A stretch of DNA of 64,000 nt from Cristatella mucedo. Its lineage: Eukaryota; Bryozoa; Phylactolaemata; Cristatellidae. Shown here in pieces: positions 49,490-60,544 of the stretch. The first letter of the stretch is position 1. Each line of letters opens with the position of its first letter. The notes beneath the pieces are model-generated. The model saw only the letters and a program-made list of their open reading frames with translations, was not told the origin of the DNA and did not search any database. The translations under genes and the position numbers were made by a program. The stretch covers positions 6,493,501 to 6,557,500 of the forward strand of contig WPIO01000018.1 of the NCBI GenBank assembly GCA_009760855.2, given 5' to 3'.

Positions 49490-51065
49490 CGTCTGTAACT
49501 CCACAAAGCCATAATGACTATGTGGCTGTTAAGCAGGAGAGTTTTGTAAAGCACACTCACAGCCTAAGCGGCTTTCGGTACGCATTCGGTAGCCAACAGA
49601 CTTCGTCTCATGCGAAAACGAGAAAGTGGGAAGCATAGCAGAGCCAGGAGAGCAGTTGAGGTAGTGACTAGGATGGAAATAGCAGCTCAGGACGGCTGGA
49701 AAGGATGTGCCATAGTCGGCAGTAGGAGAGTAGTTGTCATTTCGTAAGAATTGTGGAAGCGAGTTCCACAGTCTAGGACCTGCAGAGCTAAAGCTTCTGT
49801 CGCCAACGGTCTTTAAGCGGAGGAATGGGACAGCTAATTTATTGTCCACACAGGACCTCAGGGCACGAACAGGTTGAAACTGATGCAGCAGTTCAGCTAG
49901 GTACGAAGGAGCCAAGCCGTGGCAGGCCTTGTGGGTCAGCGTAAGAACTTTGCTCTGTATCCGTTGATCAACTGGCAGCCATCCTAGCTCTTTTAGCAAA
50001 GGAGACAAGTGCTCAAACCTCTGGGACTTGAAGACTAGCCTTGCAACCATATTCATAGTTTGTTGCAGTGGCCTCATAGCTTTCTTTGAAAGCCCAGCCA
50101 AAAGGGAATTACAACAATCAAGCCGAGACAGAGCTAAGGAGCTGGTTAAATTTTTTGCAAGCCACTGTGGAAGACAGCTCCTAATCTTAGATAAGGATCA
50201 GACGTGATGACTAGTTGTAGAAACAGTCTTCCGAATGAAGCTTTTACAATTTAGGCACCTGTCGAAAACGACACCTACATTTTTTGTACGTGGTGATGGT
50301 CGCACAACAGCAGCATCTCCTATTAGAAGAGCAAAGCCTTTTAATCTAGCTACATACTCAGGGTGTCCTATGAGCAGCAGTTTGGTTTATCGTCATATTG
50401 TTTCAAGAGGTTTTTGACATCTAGGATCGAAGTCGGCAAAGCAAGCATTCAGCTTATCAGTTGCTGCAGCAGATTCCGACGGTTTGAATGACAAATACAG
50501 CTGAGTATCGTCAGCATATAATTGAGATCTTATTCCACGGGCCTTAATCACTTTTCCCAGAGGAGAGTGTAAATGGAGATCAGCAAGGGACTGAGGACGG
50601 ACCCTTGAGGGACTCCACAGGTGACCCGTCTCGTGCTTGAGACCTGACTCCCATACGAAACAGATTGAACACGATCGGACAAGTACGATTTAAACCATGC
50701 CAGTGCCTCGTCTGCCAGACGTTGTTCTCAGTCATTCAAGTAGGACATCGTGATCAATAGTGTTGAAGGCAGCTGAGAGATCTAGCACAAACAGAGCAGT
50801 TACACTCCCCTCATTGTTGCCACATAGAATGTCATTGTTAACACGGATGAGAGCCGTTTCAGTGGAGTGCTGCCTCTTGAACCCCGATTTATATGTTTCC
50901 GACATTTAATTCTTTTCAATATGTACAACCAGCTGCTCAGCGACAATTTTTTCAAGAATCGTTGGTAAGAAAGGAAGAAGGGAGGCTGGGCGATAGTTTG
51001 CAAGGGCCTCTGCATCTAATCCAGGCTTTTGAAGTATCGGTCTAACGATATGCTCGGACTGAAAA
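49490..51065 (-). mobile_element. LINE family B, longest copy
   Basis: The minus strand starts at the fingers side of RT (QPPFFLSYQRFLKKLSLSSW region near 50940, FKRLSS-type near 50870), passes a [16 protein letters not shown] box near 50440-50515, and ends with FKSQRFEHLSPLLKELGWLP, LTLTHKACHGLAPSYLAELL and FLRNDNYSPTADYGTSFPAV (49529-50101), then the tail with gtggagttac. CR1/L2-like, distinct from family A. Frameshifts break the RT. Confidence 0.88.
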
Positions 51066-51069
51066 AAGC

Positions 51070-52435
51070 ATGCAGTCATGACTGGAATGACCGAAAACGA
51101 AGCTGATAGTGAGCAGAGTGATGTGGTGGAATCCCAGCCGTGCGAACGGGGGGGGGGGGGGGAAACCCCGGCTCTTAGTCACGTGACCACGGCCACCTGC
51201 CTCGAAGCTTGGCTGTCCGGGGAGAACTCGACAGATGTCTGGCCGGGTGAGACGCTGGCAGGAGCAGTGGGCGGGCTCTCCTCACATCCGTTGTGGGCGG
51301 AAATGGCAAAGTTAGTCCTAAAGTCTAGCAGAAGACATTGAAACGAGATGCGACGGGAGTGTCGAACACCGACCGGCCCGTACCGACTGGCGATGCAGCT
51401 CCTGGCTACTGGCTAACTAAGCAGTGGTGCATCGTCGCCACGTGCTTAGCTGCGAAAGGCGAGTCGCTTAGGAAAAAGGGGGCATTGCCCAGGTGAGTGA
51501 CGGTAGACCTTCCGACGTCACCGTAGTTTGAACCGGTCCGTGGCAGAGCGCTGTGCTGTACACTTTAGTGCCACAACACAGGCTAGGGAGCTCAGCATAC
51601 TCAATGCTGGGACTCCACGAGACGCATCGCCGTCCGGGCTTTGACGCACAACGCGCCTGTAGGGATAGGCACATGCTCATGGTTAGTGCAGGTCTTTGGG
51701 TAATTCTTTCGGCTCTCTCCCTGGGACGTGAGTAGCAGCAGCAGGGGCCGGTTTGCCGTTCTAGTTACTCAACAGCTTTGAGCGATGCTCAGCAGGGCTC
51801 ATGGCAATGTCAGCTGGTTCGCTGGGCAAAGGAGGAGGGGGGAGAAGTCGACCGAGCCCAGTGATTTATGCTGCCACATAAAGCCTAGTTTATTCTTCAT
51901 TAGCATTTCACGATGCTATCTCGATGATTGCCCTCTGATCGCTACTGGCAAATGCATGTTGCCTCTGCATTTATCGTACGACCCTATCGAGCCGGAGAGC
52001 GCCGCCAGGAGGCTGGGAGTCATTGACTGGGCTGTCGGTCGTTTGCCAGCCGAGTGTGCTCTAGATCGATCGAGCATTTGAATGCAAATTACTGAACGCC
52101 GGAATGGAGCTTCAGGAGAATCCGCTGAGAGAGTGATGAGAGCTTTTTGCAGCGTGCCATGCGAAAAGTCGATCGAGTCAGCCGAGATGAACTTCCGTAG
52201 CACACGTCAGCGACGCCTTTCGTGAATGCTACCTCCGACGCAGAGAGTTCGTCGTTACGGTAAGAGAGGTAAGAGAAGTAAACAGAGAGAGGCAAGCGAA
52301 GGTAGGAGAGGCAAACACGAGAGCCGGAAGTGAGAGAGGGTGCTAAGAGGGTGCTGCCGACTATCCCGAGCAGACAGCTCGAGGAGCACATCCGTTGGGA
52401 CGAGAGCGGGAGGCTCCTGCGTATCCTGGGACCGA
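51070..52435. other. Intergenic, no recognised gene
   Basis: Includes an 87-codon plus-strand ORF at 51078 (acidic start, poly-G run at 51149-51162) without homologue I know, and repeated gagagagg sequences at 52260-52340. Confidence 0.35.
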
Positions 52436-52439
52436 CGCT

Positions 52440-53100
52440 CCCAAAATGCCTACCTACGACCGTCTACCTCTGGCAACGTCGAGATGAAAGCTATTATGCC
52501 ACTACAGCGGACTATGAATATGGCTGCAAGGCTGGTCTTCAAGTCCCAGCGGTTTGAGCACGTGTCACCTCTGCTGAAAGAGCTAGGATGGTTGCCAGTT
52601 GAGCAACGGATGCAGAGCAAAGTTCTTACGCTGATCCACAAGGCCCGCCACGGCTTGGCTCCTTCGTACCTAGCTGAACTGCTGCATCAGTTTCAGCCTC
52701 TTCCGCGCCCTCAGGTCCTGTGTGGACAATAAATTAGCTGTCCCATTCCTCCGCTTAAAGACAGTTGGCGACAGAAGCTTTAGCTCTGCAGGTCCTAGAC
52801 TGTGGAACTCACTTCCACAATTCTTACGAAACGACAACTACTCTCCAACTGCCGACTATGGCACATCTTTTTCAGCGGTCCTGAACTGCTACTTCTATGC
52901 TACTCACTACCTCAACTGCTCTCCTGACTCTGCTATGCTTCCCACTTTCTCTTTGTTGCGTGAGACGAAGTCTGTTGGCTACCGAATGCGTACCGAAAGC
53001 CGCTTAGGCTGTGAGTGCGCTATACAAAACTCTCCTGCGTAACACCCACACGGTCTTTATGACTTTGTGGAGTTACTGACGGAGATACATTACATTACAT
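52440..53100 (+). mobile_element. LINE family B 3' region with intact tail
   Basis: LVFKSQRFEHVSPLLKELGW, then LIHKARHGLAPSYLAELLHQ and, after one shift, FLRLKTVGDRSFSSAGPRLW to the stop at 53040, followed by cacggtctttatgactttgt ggagttac and (attac)n. It serves as reference for the family B tail. Confidence 0.9.
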
Positions 53101-53104
53101 TACC

Positions 53105-55145
53105 TTGAATGGACGCGGTCCTTAAGAAGCGCAAAGCAATTGCACCGACAGCGACTCGGTGTAGATGCCGAAACTGGGAAAGGCTATGGTGCTCTCTGCT
53201 GGCGTTTGACGAGCAGGGTTCAATTCTCGCGGGTCAGGCGTAGGACATCATCCTGTCGATCCTTGATCCGATTGTCGGCTCATTCGCAATCTGCTGAGGA
53301 TGAAGAAGAAAAAATAGAACCGGCGTGCACTGCATCGGCGACCTTCTAGAGAGCGAGCTTAGTGTTTCAGTTTAGTGGCTGTATTAAAGTTGTAACCTCG
53401 CCAGGGCTGCGCGCAGCTGAGACCGTTGACACTGGGCTAGCTAGCAACGTTTACTTCTGCTCTTTGTCCAGACGCGTTTTTACGGCAGTCCTTTACTGCT
53501 ACCTCTACAAAAGTAATCGCTTCCTCGACTGCCCCAACTTCCGACCTTTCCAAGTTTCCTGCTCTCTCTTTATTGCATTCATTAGATGAACACAAAAAAA
53601 AGCCGCGTGAGCTTTAATCTCCTAACTGTTGACAACTCTAAGGCAGAACGCATTCTACGTTGCGTGTAGCTATGCGGAATTGCAGGCGTAGGGTCGCACG
53701 CAATTCGGCCGACACGCTGCCTTTTCAGTGGCGCCGATCTGGAGCGGAAGCCGAGCAAGCAAGCGAGGAAAGGTGGTGCAGCTGTAGCGTCCCCCCCCCG
53801 ATTCACTTCGAAAGCCAAGCTGCCAGCAGCCTCCGACTTTGCTTCTAAAGCCGAGTCCCAACGTCTCACTCCCACTCCCACTCCCACAAGTGGCACGGAA
53901 ACGCCCGCGTGGCAGCTGGCACGGCGTTGGTTTCACGGCGTTGGTTTCACGGGTGCCTCGTAGATTTTTCGCCGCTCCGGTATTGCGATGAACGTCTTTG
54001 GTTTCTTTGTCACGTAGGCAATGCCGATATGCAGATGCGCTAATCGAATCGCGCTTATGCCCAGACCCGCGTAGCGAATGGCTCCTCTCTGTTGCCGACC
54101 GGCGCTTCTGTGGACTTGCCTGACACTTTGACGTACAGCCACTGGCGCAGATTTTGTTATAGTACCCACACGAACGTCTGACGCGAGCGTAAATCGATCC
54201 ACGCAAGGACTCGAGGTAGATGAATAGACCAGTAACGAGGTACCTGTCATGTTCTAGGGGCTCTGGTCGCAGGGCTGGGCAGCGGCAATAAATTCCTCGA
54301 CTCCCGTCCTTCCCCAAGTGTCCTCGCCCTCCTTGCCAGCATAACTCTTGAGTGCTCGGCGACACTCTAGGTTAGGTTATTGGGTCGGATTAGCATTCCG
54401 AAGCTGCAAAGAGCTCAGCGATCGCAACTGGGCTAGTCGCGGTAACCTTATCCCGAGCGGGTCACCGGGTCGCCTGCAATTTCATTCGCCAATTTTCGCA
54501 CAAGTGGATCCTGGAAGATTTAGCTGCAACCTAAACATTTATTTAATCTTTCACGGAGTAAGAAGAAAAGAATTAGTCGCTATACGAACTGCAAATCAAC
54601 GCGTCTGCTCTCGCCTGTCCATTGGCAGACCACTGGCCTGCATCACTTCTGGCGACTTACCGTTTAGCGAATTAGATATCTACATCGAAGCCCTTTGAAA
54701 AATTGCAGCAATGAACATGGTAGCGAATGGTAACTCGACCAACTACCCTAAATGATCGTGTTATTTAAAATTACTGCTGTAATTGTAATTGCTTTTGAAG
54801 ATTACTATTACATTCACCTTTCCATGGGATGCTAAGAACGCAGCTGCGGACCACTCGTGGGAGTTCCCCGCCCCATATCCCTGGGCCGCGCAAGGCCGCG
54901 CTGCGGGCGCGCTCTCTTTTCGAGTGCCAAAGCACGCGTATTGGTTGCAGCTAGGCGCACGAATTCGACCCGGTAATGCAAGCGAAAATTGAAAGCCAAT
55001 TTCTTATTTTTCCATGTTTTGGTTTGGATGCCAAGAAGAAGAAGGAGGTCTCCGCTGTTCAATCGGAAAAGAAGCGCACACGTAGCTCCGAGAGTCACTG
55101 GATAAGTCCCGGCTCGGCCCTAAAGTTCCGCGGTAAAATCAAAAA
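53105..55145. other. Intergenic, no recognised gene
   Basis: Several 70-230 codon ORFs on the minus strand at 53582-54365 are open mainly through moderate GC. I see no domain or coherent splice sites. A 9-base poly-C run lies near 53785. Confidence 0.35.
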
Positions 55146-55149
55146 TAAA

Positions 55150-55315
55150 AATTATCATTCACTTTTATAGAGCCCTAAGAGAAGCTAATTCTCTATTCAG
55201 CCGCTTCACATATGCCTCGGAGCTCGAACCTACGACCTCGGCCATCGAATACATTCACCTTGAACGTATTCTGGGCGTGCAACTTCACCGCTAGGCCAAA
55301 CCGCCATGGGTGCTG
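55150..55315 (-). mobile_element. tRNA-derived SINE, family 1 variant
   Basis: Minus strand: ggcggtttggcctagcggtg (A-box-like), gaggtcgtaggttcgagctc (B box), then tatgtgaagcggctgaatag ... cttagggctctataaaagtg. The head differs from other family 1 copies by an insertion of about 25 bases. Confidence 0.7.
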
Positions 55316-55799
55316 TTTTTTCAATTCTTCAGCCGTCAGCAGGCGACACGAAAGATCTGTGACTAGATCATACATTTTGCGACACTCGGCACAATATTTT
55401 GCAATGCGACGGACTGCTGCTGTGGGACGGAGTTCGGAAAGGTTTTCTCTCCTGCGGGAAGCGACCAGCAGCTCCTGGTTTTCCCAAAGGCGGATTCACC
55501 GAGTGAGTGATTGATTGACGCCGCTCTCGGCGCAAGGCTTGAAACCTCGGTTGTATACTGTCTACTATTAGGCACTTCAGTCGCATACCCGCACGTTTAG
55601 GTCTTCGGCGAAAACAATCTGCTGCACGCAGTTCCGAGGCTATCGGCCTTGATGTTGCTGCAGGCAAAGTGCGGATAGGATTTGTATCACCTGTGCTCGC
55701 CGACATTCTTCGCGGGAGCAGGCCTGCAGGCTATCGACGCGACGACCACGCGATAGTCTCCCTGCAACGGGCTGACGCGAGAAAGCACTCATTTGAGCC

Positions 55800-57240
55800 T
55801 CCTTATATTAGCCGCCGGCTCGGCGGAGGCCCGCGGTTTTGTGGAGGTCGCCTTTGGCCGCAGCCGCAGTGGCAATGGCGGCGGGCAGTCGAAGAGAGGC
55901 GTTCCAAAGAAACGCGGTCGGAACTGCAAAAAGGCGAGTAAGCCGCTTGCGAAAGGAACTCGACGCTCGGGACGCGCACTCATCGCCGGCGCCAACAGCG
56001 CCGCCTGTAGACATTGGGGCGCGGAGGCGCGCACCGGAAGCTGTGCGTCGCCGCGCGGCGCCGCACAGCTTGGCTTCTTCCGGCGCGCGTGCACTGCGCT
56101 GAGGGGCGCTGTTCAATGCATGACATCAGACACGCTCCACCCACCGCGTCTCGCGCGCCGGGCCTGCCTAGCGACGGACGCGTCCGCGGTAGCCGCTGCG
56201 GGCGCCGCACAGCTGGCGGGAGTCTGGCGGCCGCCGATTGGCTGGTGAGCTAGGCGAACAGAGGGGGTGGGTAATCGTGCGCGCTGAGCTGAAAGCGCTG
56301 AAGTGCTGTAGCGGTTGGCGGGGCTCGGCGGCTGATCGGCGAAGAGCCGGTCAGCGTCAAGCCTTTCTTCCTAGGTCGTAGCCCAAGGGTAAAGTGCTCG
56401 CTCTTCACTGTCCGGGTACTGGGTTCGAGACCTGCACTGGGCGCGACCCTAGATTCCCTCTATTCTCTCCCTCTAGACTTGCAGCCAATGTAAAGCGCGT
56501 AGAAAGAGATAGAGTTCTCTGAGGGCGCTTTATCAAGTGCATTATTATTATTATTACTATTACTATAGATCCCGAACAGACGGTGAGAAAGTATTGAATG
56601 CTCGCGCCGAGAAAGTAGAGTAGTAAATGCACACGCCGACGCGCCGACGTCCTCGCTGTGCCGCTCCTCCTCGGGCGCAGCAGACTCGCTGCCCTTTGAA
56701 CTGCATTGCGCGGTGGCGAAGGGCGGAGACGCTCGTCGGACACGCCGTCACAGCGTCGAAAAAAGTCGCTAAGGACGAACCGCGTGGAAGCGGCATTCGG
56801 ACGCGCGACTGGAGCGCTGGGCCGAGCGGGCGCGAGTACGTGTGCCATTTGTGCGCGCGCGCGCAGTGCCGGCCCGCGGCGACTTCCTTTCGGCGATCGA
56901 CTAGCCAGACTGAGCTGCAGCCGCCGCCCCGATCGACCGGCGGCCGCCGCGGAGGCCGCCGGCGCCTCTATTTAAAGGCTGGCGAGGGGTGAAGTGCTGC
57001 GGCCGATAACCGCCCAATCTCCGCTGGCTCAGAGCGATGCTGCAAAGCCGGGTAATTTGTCGGCGCTAATAGTCGGAGCTAATGAGCGGTCGCTCTGCGC
57101 TCGCCTACGAATCCTCTGACGCACGAGGTTCGTAGCAAGAAGGATCCGCTGCGACCTTGACATTGCCGGATAGCTGCAGCTGCCGCACGGACTCCTGCTT
57201 ATTAGCTTGCGGGCTGCTACGAGGGCGCCGCTGCTCACCG
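55800..57240. promoter_or_regulatory. Orphan CpG island
   Basis: Very CpG-dense with an inverted CCAAT box at 56237-56241 and a TATA-like tatttaaa near 56969, interrupted by a SINE at 56370-56560. No start codon with a convincing coding exon could be assigned on either strand. It may be a first non-coding exon or promoter of an unseen gene. Confidence 0.5.
56370..56560 (+). mobile_element. tRNA-derived SINE with LINE A tail
   Basis: Head cctaggtcgtagcccaaggg taaagtgctcgctc, B box tactgggttcgagacctgc, then directly gtaaagcgcgtagaaagaga ... gggcgctttatcaagtgcat (att)n, the full LINE A terminus. This is the clearest SINE/LINE chimera in the window. Confidence 0.85.
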
Positions 57241-57269
57241 CTGTGAGAAAGGGAAGCTGTGGTAAGATT

Positions 57270-57725
57270 CTTTTTAAATTTAGCCCAGTTAAGGTCGTCG
57301 GAACGTCAGTCGGTAGTGTCTTCCGGCTTTTGAAGCATACGGACTAAGGGCGCGGGCCTCCAAAGGATTTGAGCTTTGTTTCATGCACAGCTAAGCGAAT
57401 TGAGTCAGAAGAGCTGGCGCTGCAGTGCCTAGCCTGATTGGAACGTAGATCTGATAGGCAGGGCCAAGCACGAGAATAAAGGGACTTAAAAAAGTGATCC
57501 CAGAAATCTTGAAGTCGATACGCTTCTTGATGGGGAGCCAGTGCAAGTCCATGAGAAGTAGCGCAATGTGGATGCTGAGACTCTCGCGACAGAAAAGCCT
57601 GACAGCAGCAGTGTTTTGAACCAGCTGCAAGCCCTGTATTTAGTAGTAATAATAATAATAAATGCACTTGATAAAGCGCCCTCAGAGAACTCAATCTCTG
57701 TCTAGACACTTTACATTTGCTGACT
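57270..57725 (-). mobile_element. LINE family A fragments
   Basis: Antisense C-terminal block (LVQNTAAVRLFCRESLSIHI, LMDLHWLPIKKRIDFKI), with an inserted second A tail at 57640-57725. Confidence 0.8.
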
Positions 57726-57729
57726 ACAG

Positions 57730-58320
57730 GTCGGAAGACGTGCGAATTGTGAGTTCCAGCAGTTAGAGTGGGACGCTTGACAAGCACGGAACAACTTGGA
57801 TAGCGTATGCCAGTGGAAGCAGGCCGCAATTATTTTTGCAATGCCGCAAGGCGGGGTGCCTACTTCGGGTTCCCACTTTTTTATTTCCTTCGCTGTCTAT
57901 TCGACAGCCACTCAGACTCGTGCGCGAAGCGCCTGCGATAGATTAAAGCTTACTCTGAAGTCCTGAGTATAACTGACCGACTGTCGCTACGGATACCCAG
58001 TTCCAGCTAACACGGCGCCGATTCGCTAGGAAACAATGAGCTTCCTATGGTAGGCATTGTGCACGTAGCAAGAAGTTCAACGTGAAGGCGGCCGTCTGTA
58101 AACCGTAAGCGCTAACCCTCAGCTACAGCTACTCAAACGGTCTTAGCCAAATATTACGACGTATTACGTATATTTTCTAATGCACAACATTCTGCAATCA
58201 CAAGTAATTTCAAGCTCTGTCCTAATTTACCCTATTTAGCTGGCCTAGTTTCATCATTGCCTGTTGTGTGCGCCTGTTGATTCTGCTGCTGTTATTAGAG
58301 CAGCGCCCTGACACTAATGT
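57730..58320. other. Intergenic, no recognised features
   Basis: Unique-looking sequence between LINE fragments; nothing supported. Confidence 0.4.
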
Positions 58321-58324
58321 AATG

Positions 58325-58795
58325 TAGCGCTGTCTGTAACTCCACAAAGTCATAAAGACCATGTGGGTGTTACGCAGGAGAGTTTTGTATAGGGCACTCA
58401 CAGCCTAAGCGGCTTTCGGTACGCATTCGGTAGCCAACAGATTTCGTCTCACGCAACAAAGAGAAAGTGGGAAGCATAGCAGAGTCAGGAGAGCAGCTGA
58501 GGTAGTGAGTAGCATGGAAGTAGCAGCTCTGGACCACTGAAAAGGATGAGCAATAGTCGGCAGTTGGAGAGTAGTTGTCGTTGCGTAAGAATCGTGGAAG
58601 CAAGTTTCGCAGTCTAGGACCTGCAGAGCTAAAGCTTCTGTCGCCAATGGTCTTTAAGCGTAGGAATGGAACAGCTAATTTATTGTCCACACAAGACCAG
58701 AGGGCACGAACAGGCTGAACCTGATGCAGCAGTTCAGCTAGGTAGGAAGGAGCCAAGCCGTGGCCTTGTGGGTCAGTGTAAGAACTTAACTCTGT
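58325..58795 (-). mobile_element. LINE family B 3' region
   Basis: The minus strand reads APSYLAELLHQVQPVRALWS, LRLKTIGDRSFSSAGPRLRN and FLRNDNYSPTADYCSSFSVV to the stop near 58370. The tail with ggagttac faces left. Confidence 0.88.
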
Positions 58796-59089
58796 ATATG
58801 TATGCCTAACCTGTGGCCAATAGTTAAGCCAATGACGCAGCTCAGCGTCAGGCCGCTAATGTACGTTGTATTTTCCGACGTAGTTGGTGTGATTCATCGA
58901 GCACTCGTATATGTACGCGTTGAGAGAAATAAAGATTGAGTCTCGTTAACCGCTCACGTCTGCGCTGGGTCTCCGTGAGAGACTCCACTAGAGCTACCGC
59001 CGCCGGAGCCGCTGTAATACAATATGTTCAGAAATCAGAATGATTAAAAACCTCAAAATGAGCTGGGCCAGCTATTCTAAAGTAAACTT

Positions 59090-59430
59090 TGCGAGGTTTC
59101 TGAGTGACACGGTCCAAAATAACTTTTCACGAGACGATCACATCTCTTCAAAGTTGAGGCTGTCCACTTTCAACCGCGTAACATTGCCGAAACCCGGCAC
59201 TTTTTATACGGATACCTGAGCCAATCAGTAGCTAGAAAGCAGGTGAGAAGCAAGACGTAGTCTAAAGACGGAAGTCTAAACCAGGCTTTAGGTCTCCTCG
59301 TTCTCTAGCTACCGCCTAATTATATAGAATTTTTTCCAATCGGACGCTTCGCATCGTACCGCCCGCCCCTTTGACTGAATTCGTTCAGTTATGCCTCTAA
59401 CCATCCCTCAAATCCTTGAGACGCCGTGCC
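59090..59430 (+). mobile_element. LINE family A, old fragment
   Basis: gacgatcacatctcttcaaa gttgaggctgtccactttca recalls the FQSDLSLDDHISSTVKSAYF region, and further decayed C-terminal pieces follow. Confidence 0.5.
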
Positions 59431-59449
59431 TTAATTTCAGTTGTTCACA

Positions 59450-59690
59450 AATAATAATACTAATACATTTGCATAGCACCGTCGGAGAACTGAATCTCTT
59501 TCTAGGCACTTTACAGATGCTGTAGAGAAAGCATTGCCTTAACGATTGTTGATATCGTCCGCAAGCAGCAGGCACAGTGTAAGCAGGTACATGCACAGCG
59601 TAAGCAGGTACAGATTCCTTTGCACCAAATGCAAAGTGCCTCGAAAGAGATTGAGTTCTCCGAGGACGCTATATCAATTGCATTATTATT
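59450..59690. mobile_element. MITE-like inverted pair of LINE A tails
   Basis: A minus-oriented tail at 59450-59530 and a plus-oriented tail at 59620-59690 enclose about 90 bases that contain a short direct repeat (gtaagcaggtac). Same architecture as 44261-44424. Confidence 0.65.
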
Positions 59691-60284
59691 CTTGTTACTA
59701 TCATTATGCACACGAAGGACGAATGCACACAAAGCCAGGAACACATTAGGACTGACGCCTTGACAACCCCATGACTTTACTTAAAAAGAAGCCAGCGTTG
59801 CCACATACGGAGGTATCTTCCAACGATTGGCTACTCGCTTAAGCCAATCGCAGCATATCCTGCTATCCATTGAATTATCTCCAGCACTCCAGTTTGGCCA
59901 GGGTCAGGGCTAGGCTTGGCGCGGTCCTGGACCGTTTAAGACCGTTGAGATTGGACCGCTGGTCCAGTCTCAACAACGAGCGTGCTATCCAGCTCCGCTC
60001 GGGCCTTGGGTACTCTCGCCTTGCGTACGTGGCCGCCATCGCCGGAGCACGCCTGCAACCATCCAGGTGCATAACTCGGCGAGACCGGGAGCCTCCCACA
60101 CCAGGACTTACTCGGCCAACTTCTCCTACCCAAGAACCCCAGCGACCTCACGTCACCACACATCCGGCCGTGCCTTAGGTCCGCTCGCCGGTGACCCTTA
60201 CCGTCATTATATAGCCGCCCGGTCCAAGCCAACCGAAGCTAGCCTGGGTACATACATCTCTGTAGGCCGTGACCTCATAAGCCA

Positions 60285-60540
60285 TCACTGCCATAAAATG
60301 CCAACGGCCCATAATCCGGCAGCAGGGCCATAAACTCCACAGGCCATAAACTGGCCCCAGCACGGCTTACAGGGTCACAAACTCCCCAAGGCCATAAACT
60401 CGCCGTGGCGGGAATAACAAGGCCATAAACTCGCCATAGCTGGAATAACAAGGCCATAAACTTGTCACAACGTGAATAAAAAGTTCATGAACGCCGCCAT
60501 CGGTCTATAAGCAAAGCCATAAATCAGCCGCAATATGTGT
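60285..60540. repeat. GGCCATAAACT irregular tandem array
   Basis: Eight or more ggccataaact units with variable spacers, including a 30-base higher-order unit (cgccatagctggaataacaa) repeated about three times. Confidence 0.8.
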
Positions 60541-60544
60541 GGCA

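Noticed and set aside
51078-51341. Acidic 87-codon ORF (MTENEADSEQSD-like start)
   Set aside because: Runs through a poly-G tract giving poly-Gly, has no homologue I recognise and begins at the edge of a LINE B copy.
53582-54365. 231-codon minus-strand ORF
   Set aside because: No domain, biased composition, several overlapping frames; no supporting splice sites.
55793-56248. 151-codon plus-strand ORF in the CpG island
   Set aside because: Overlaps ORFs in all frames, as expected of CpG-rich DNA; Ala/Arg-rich with no motif.
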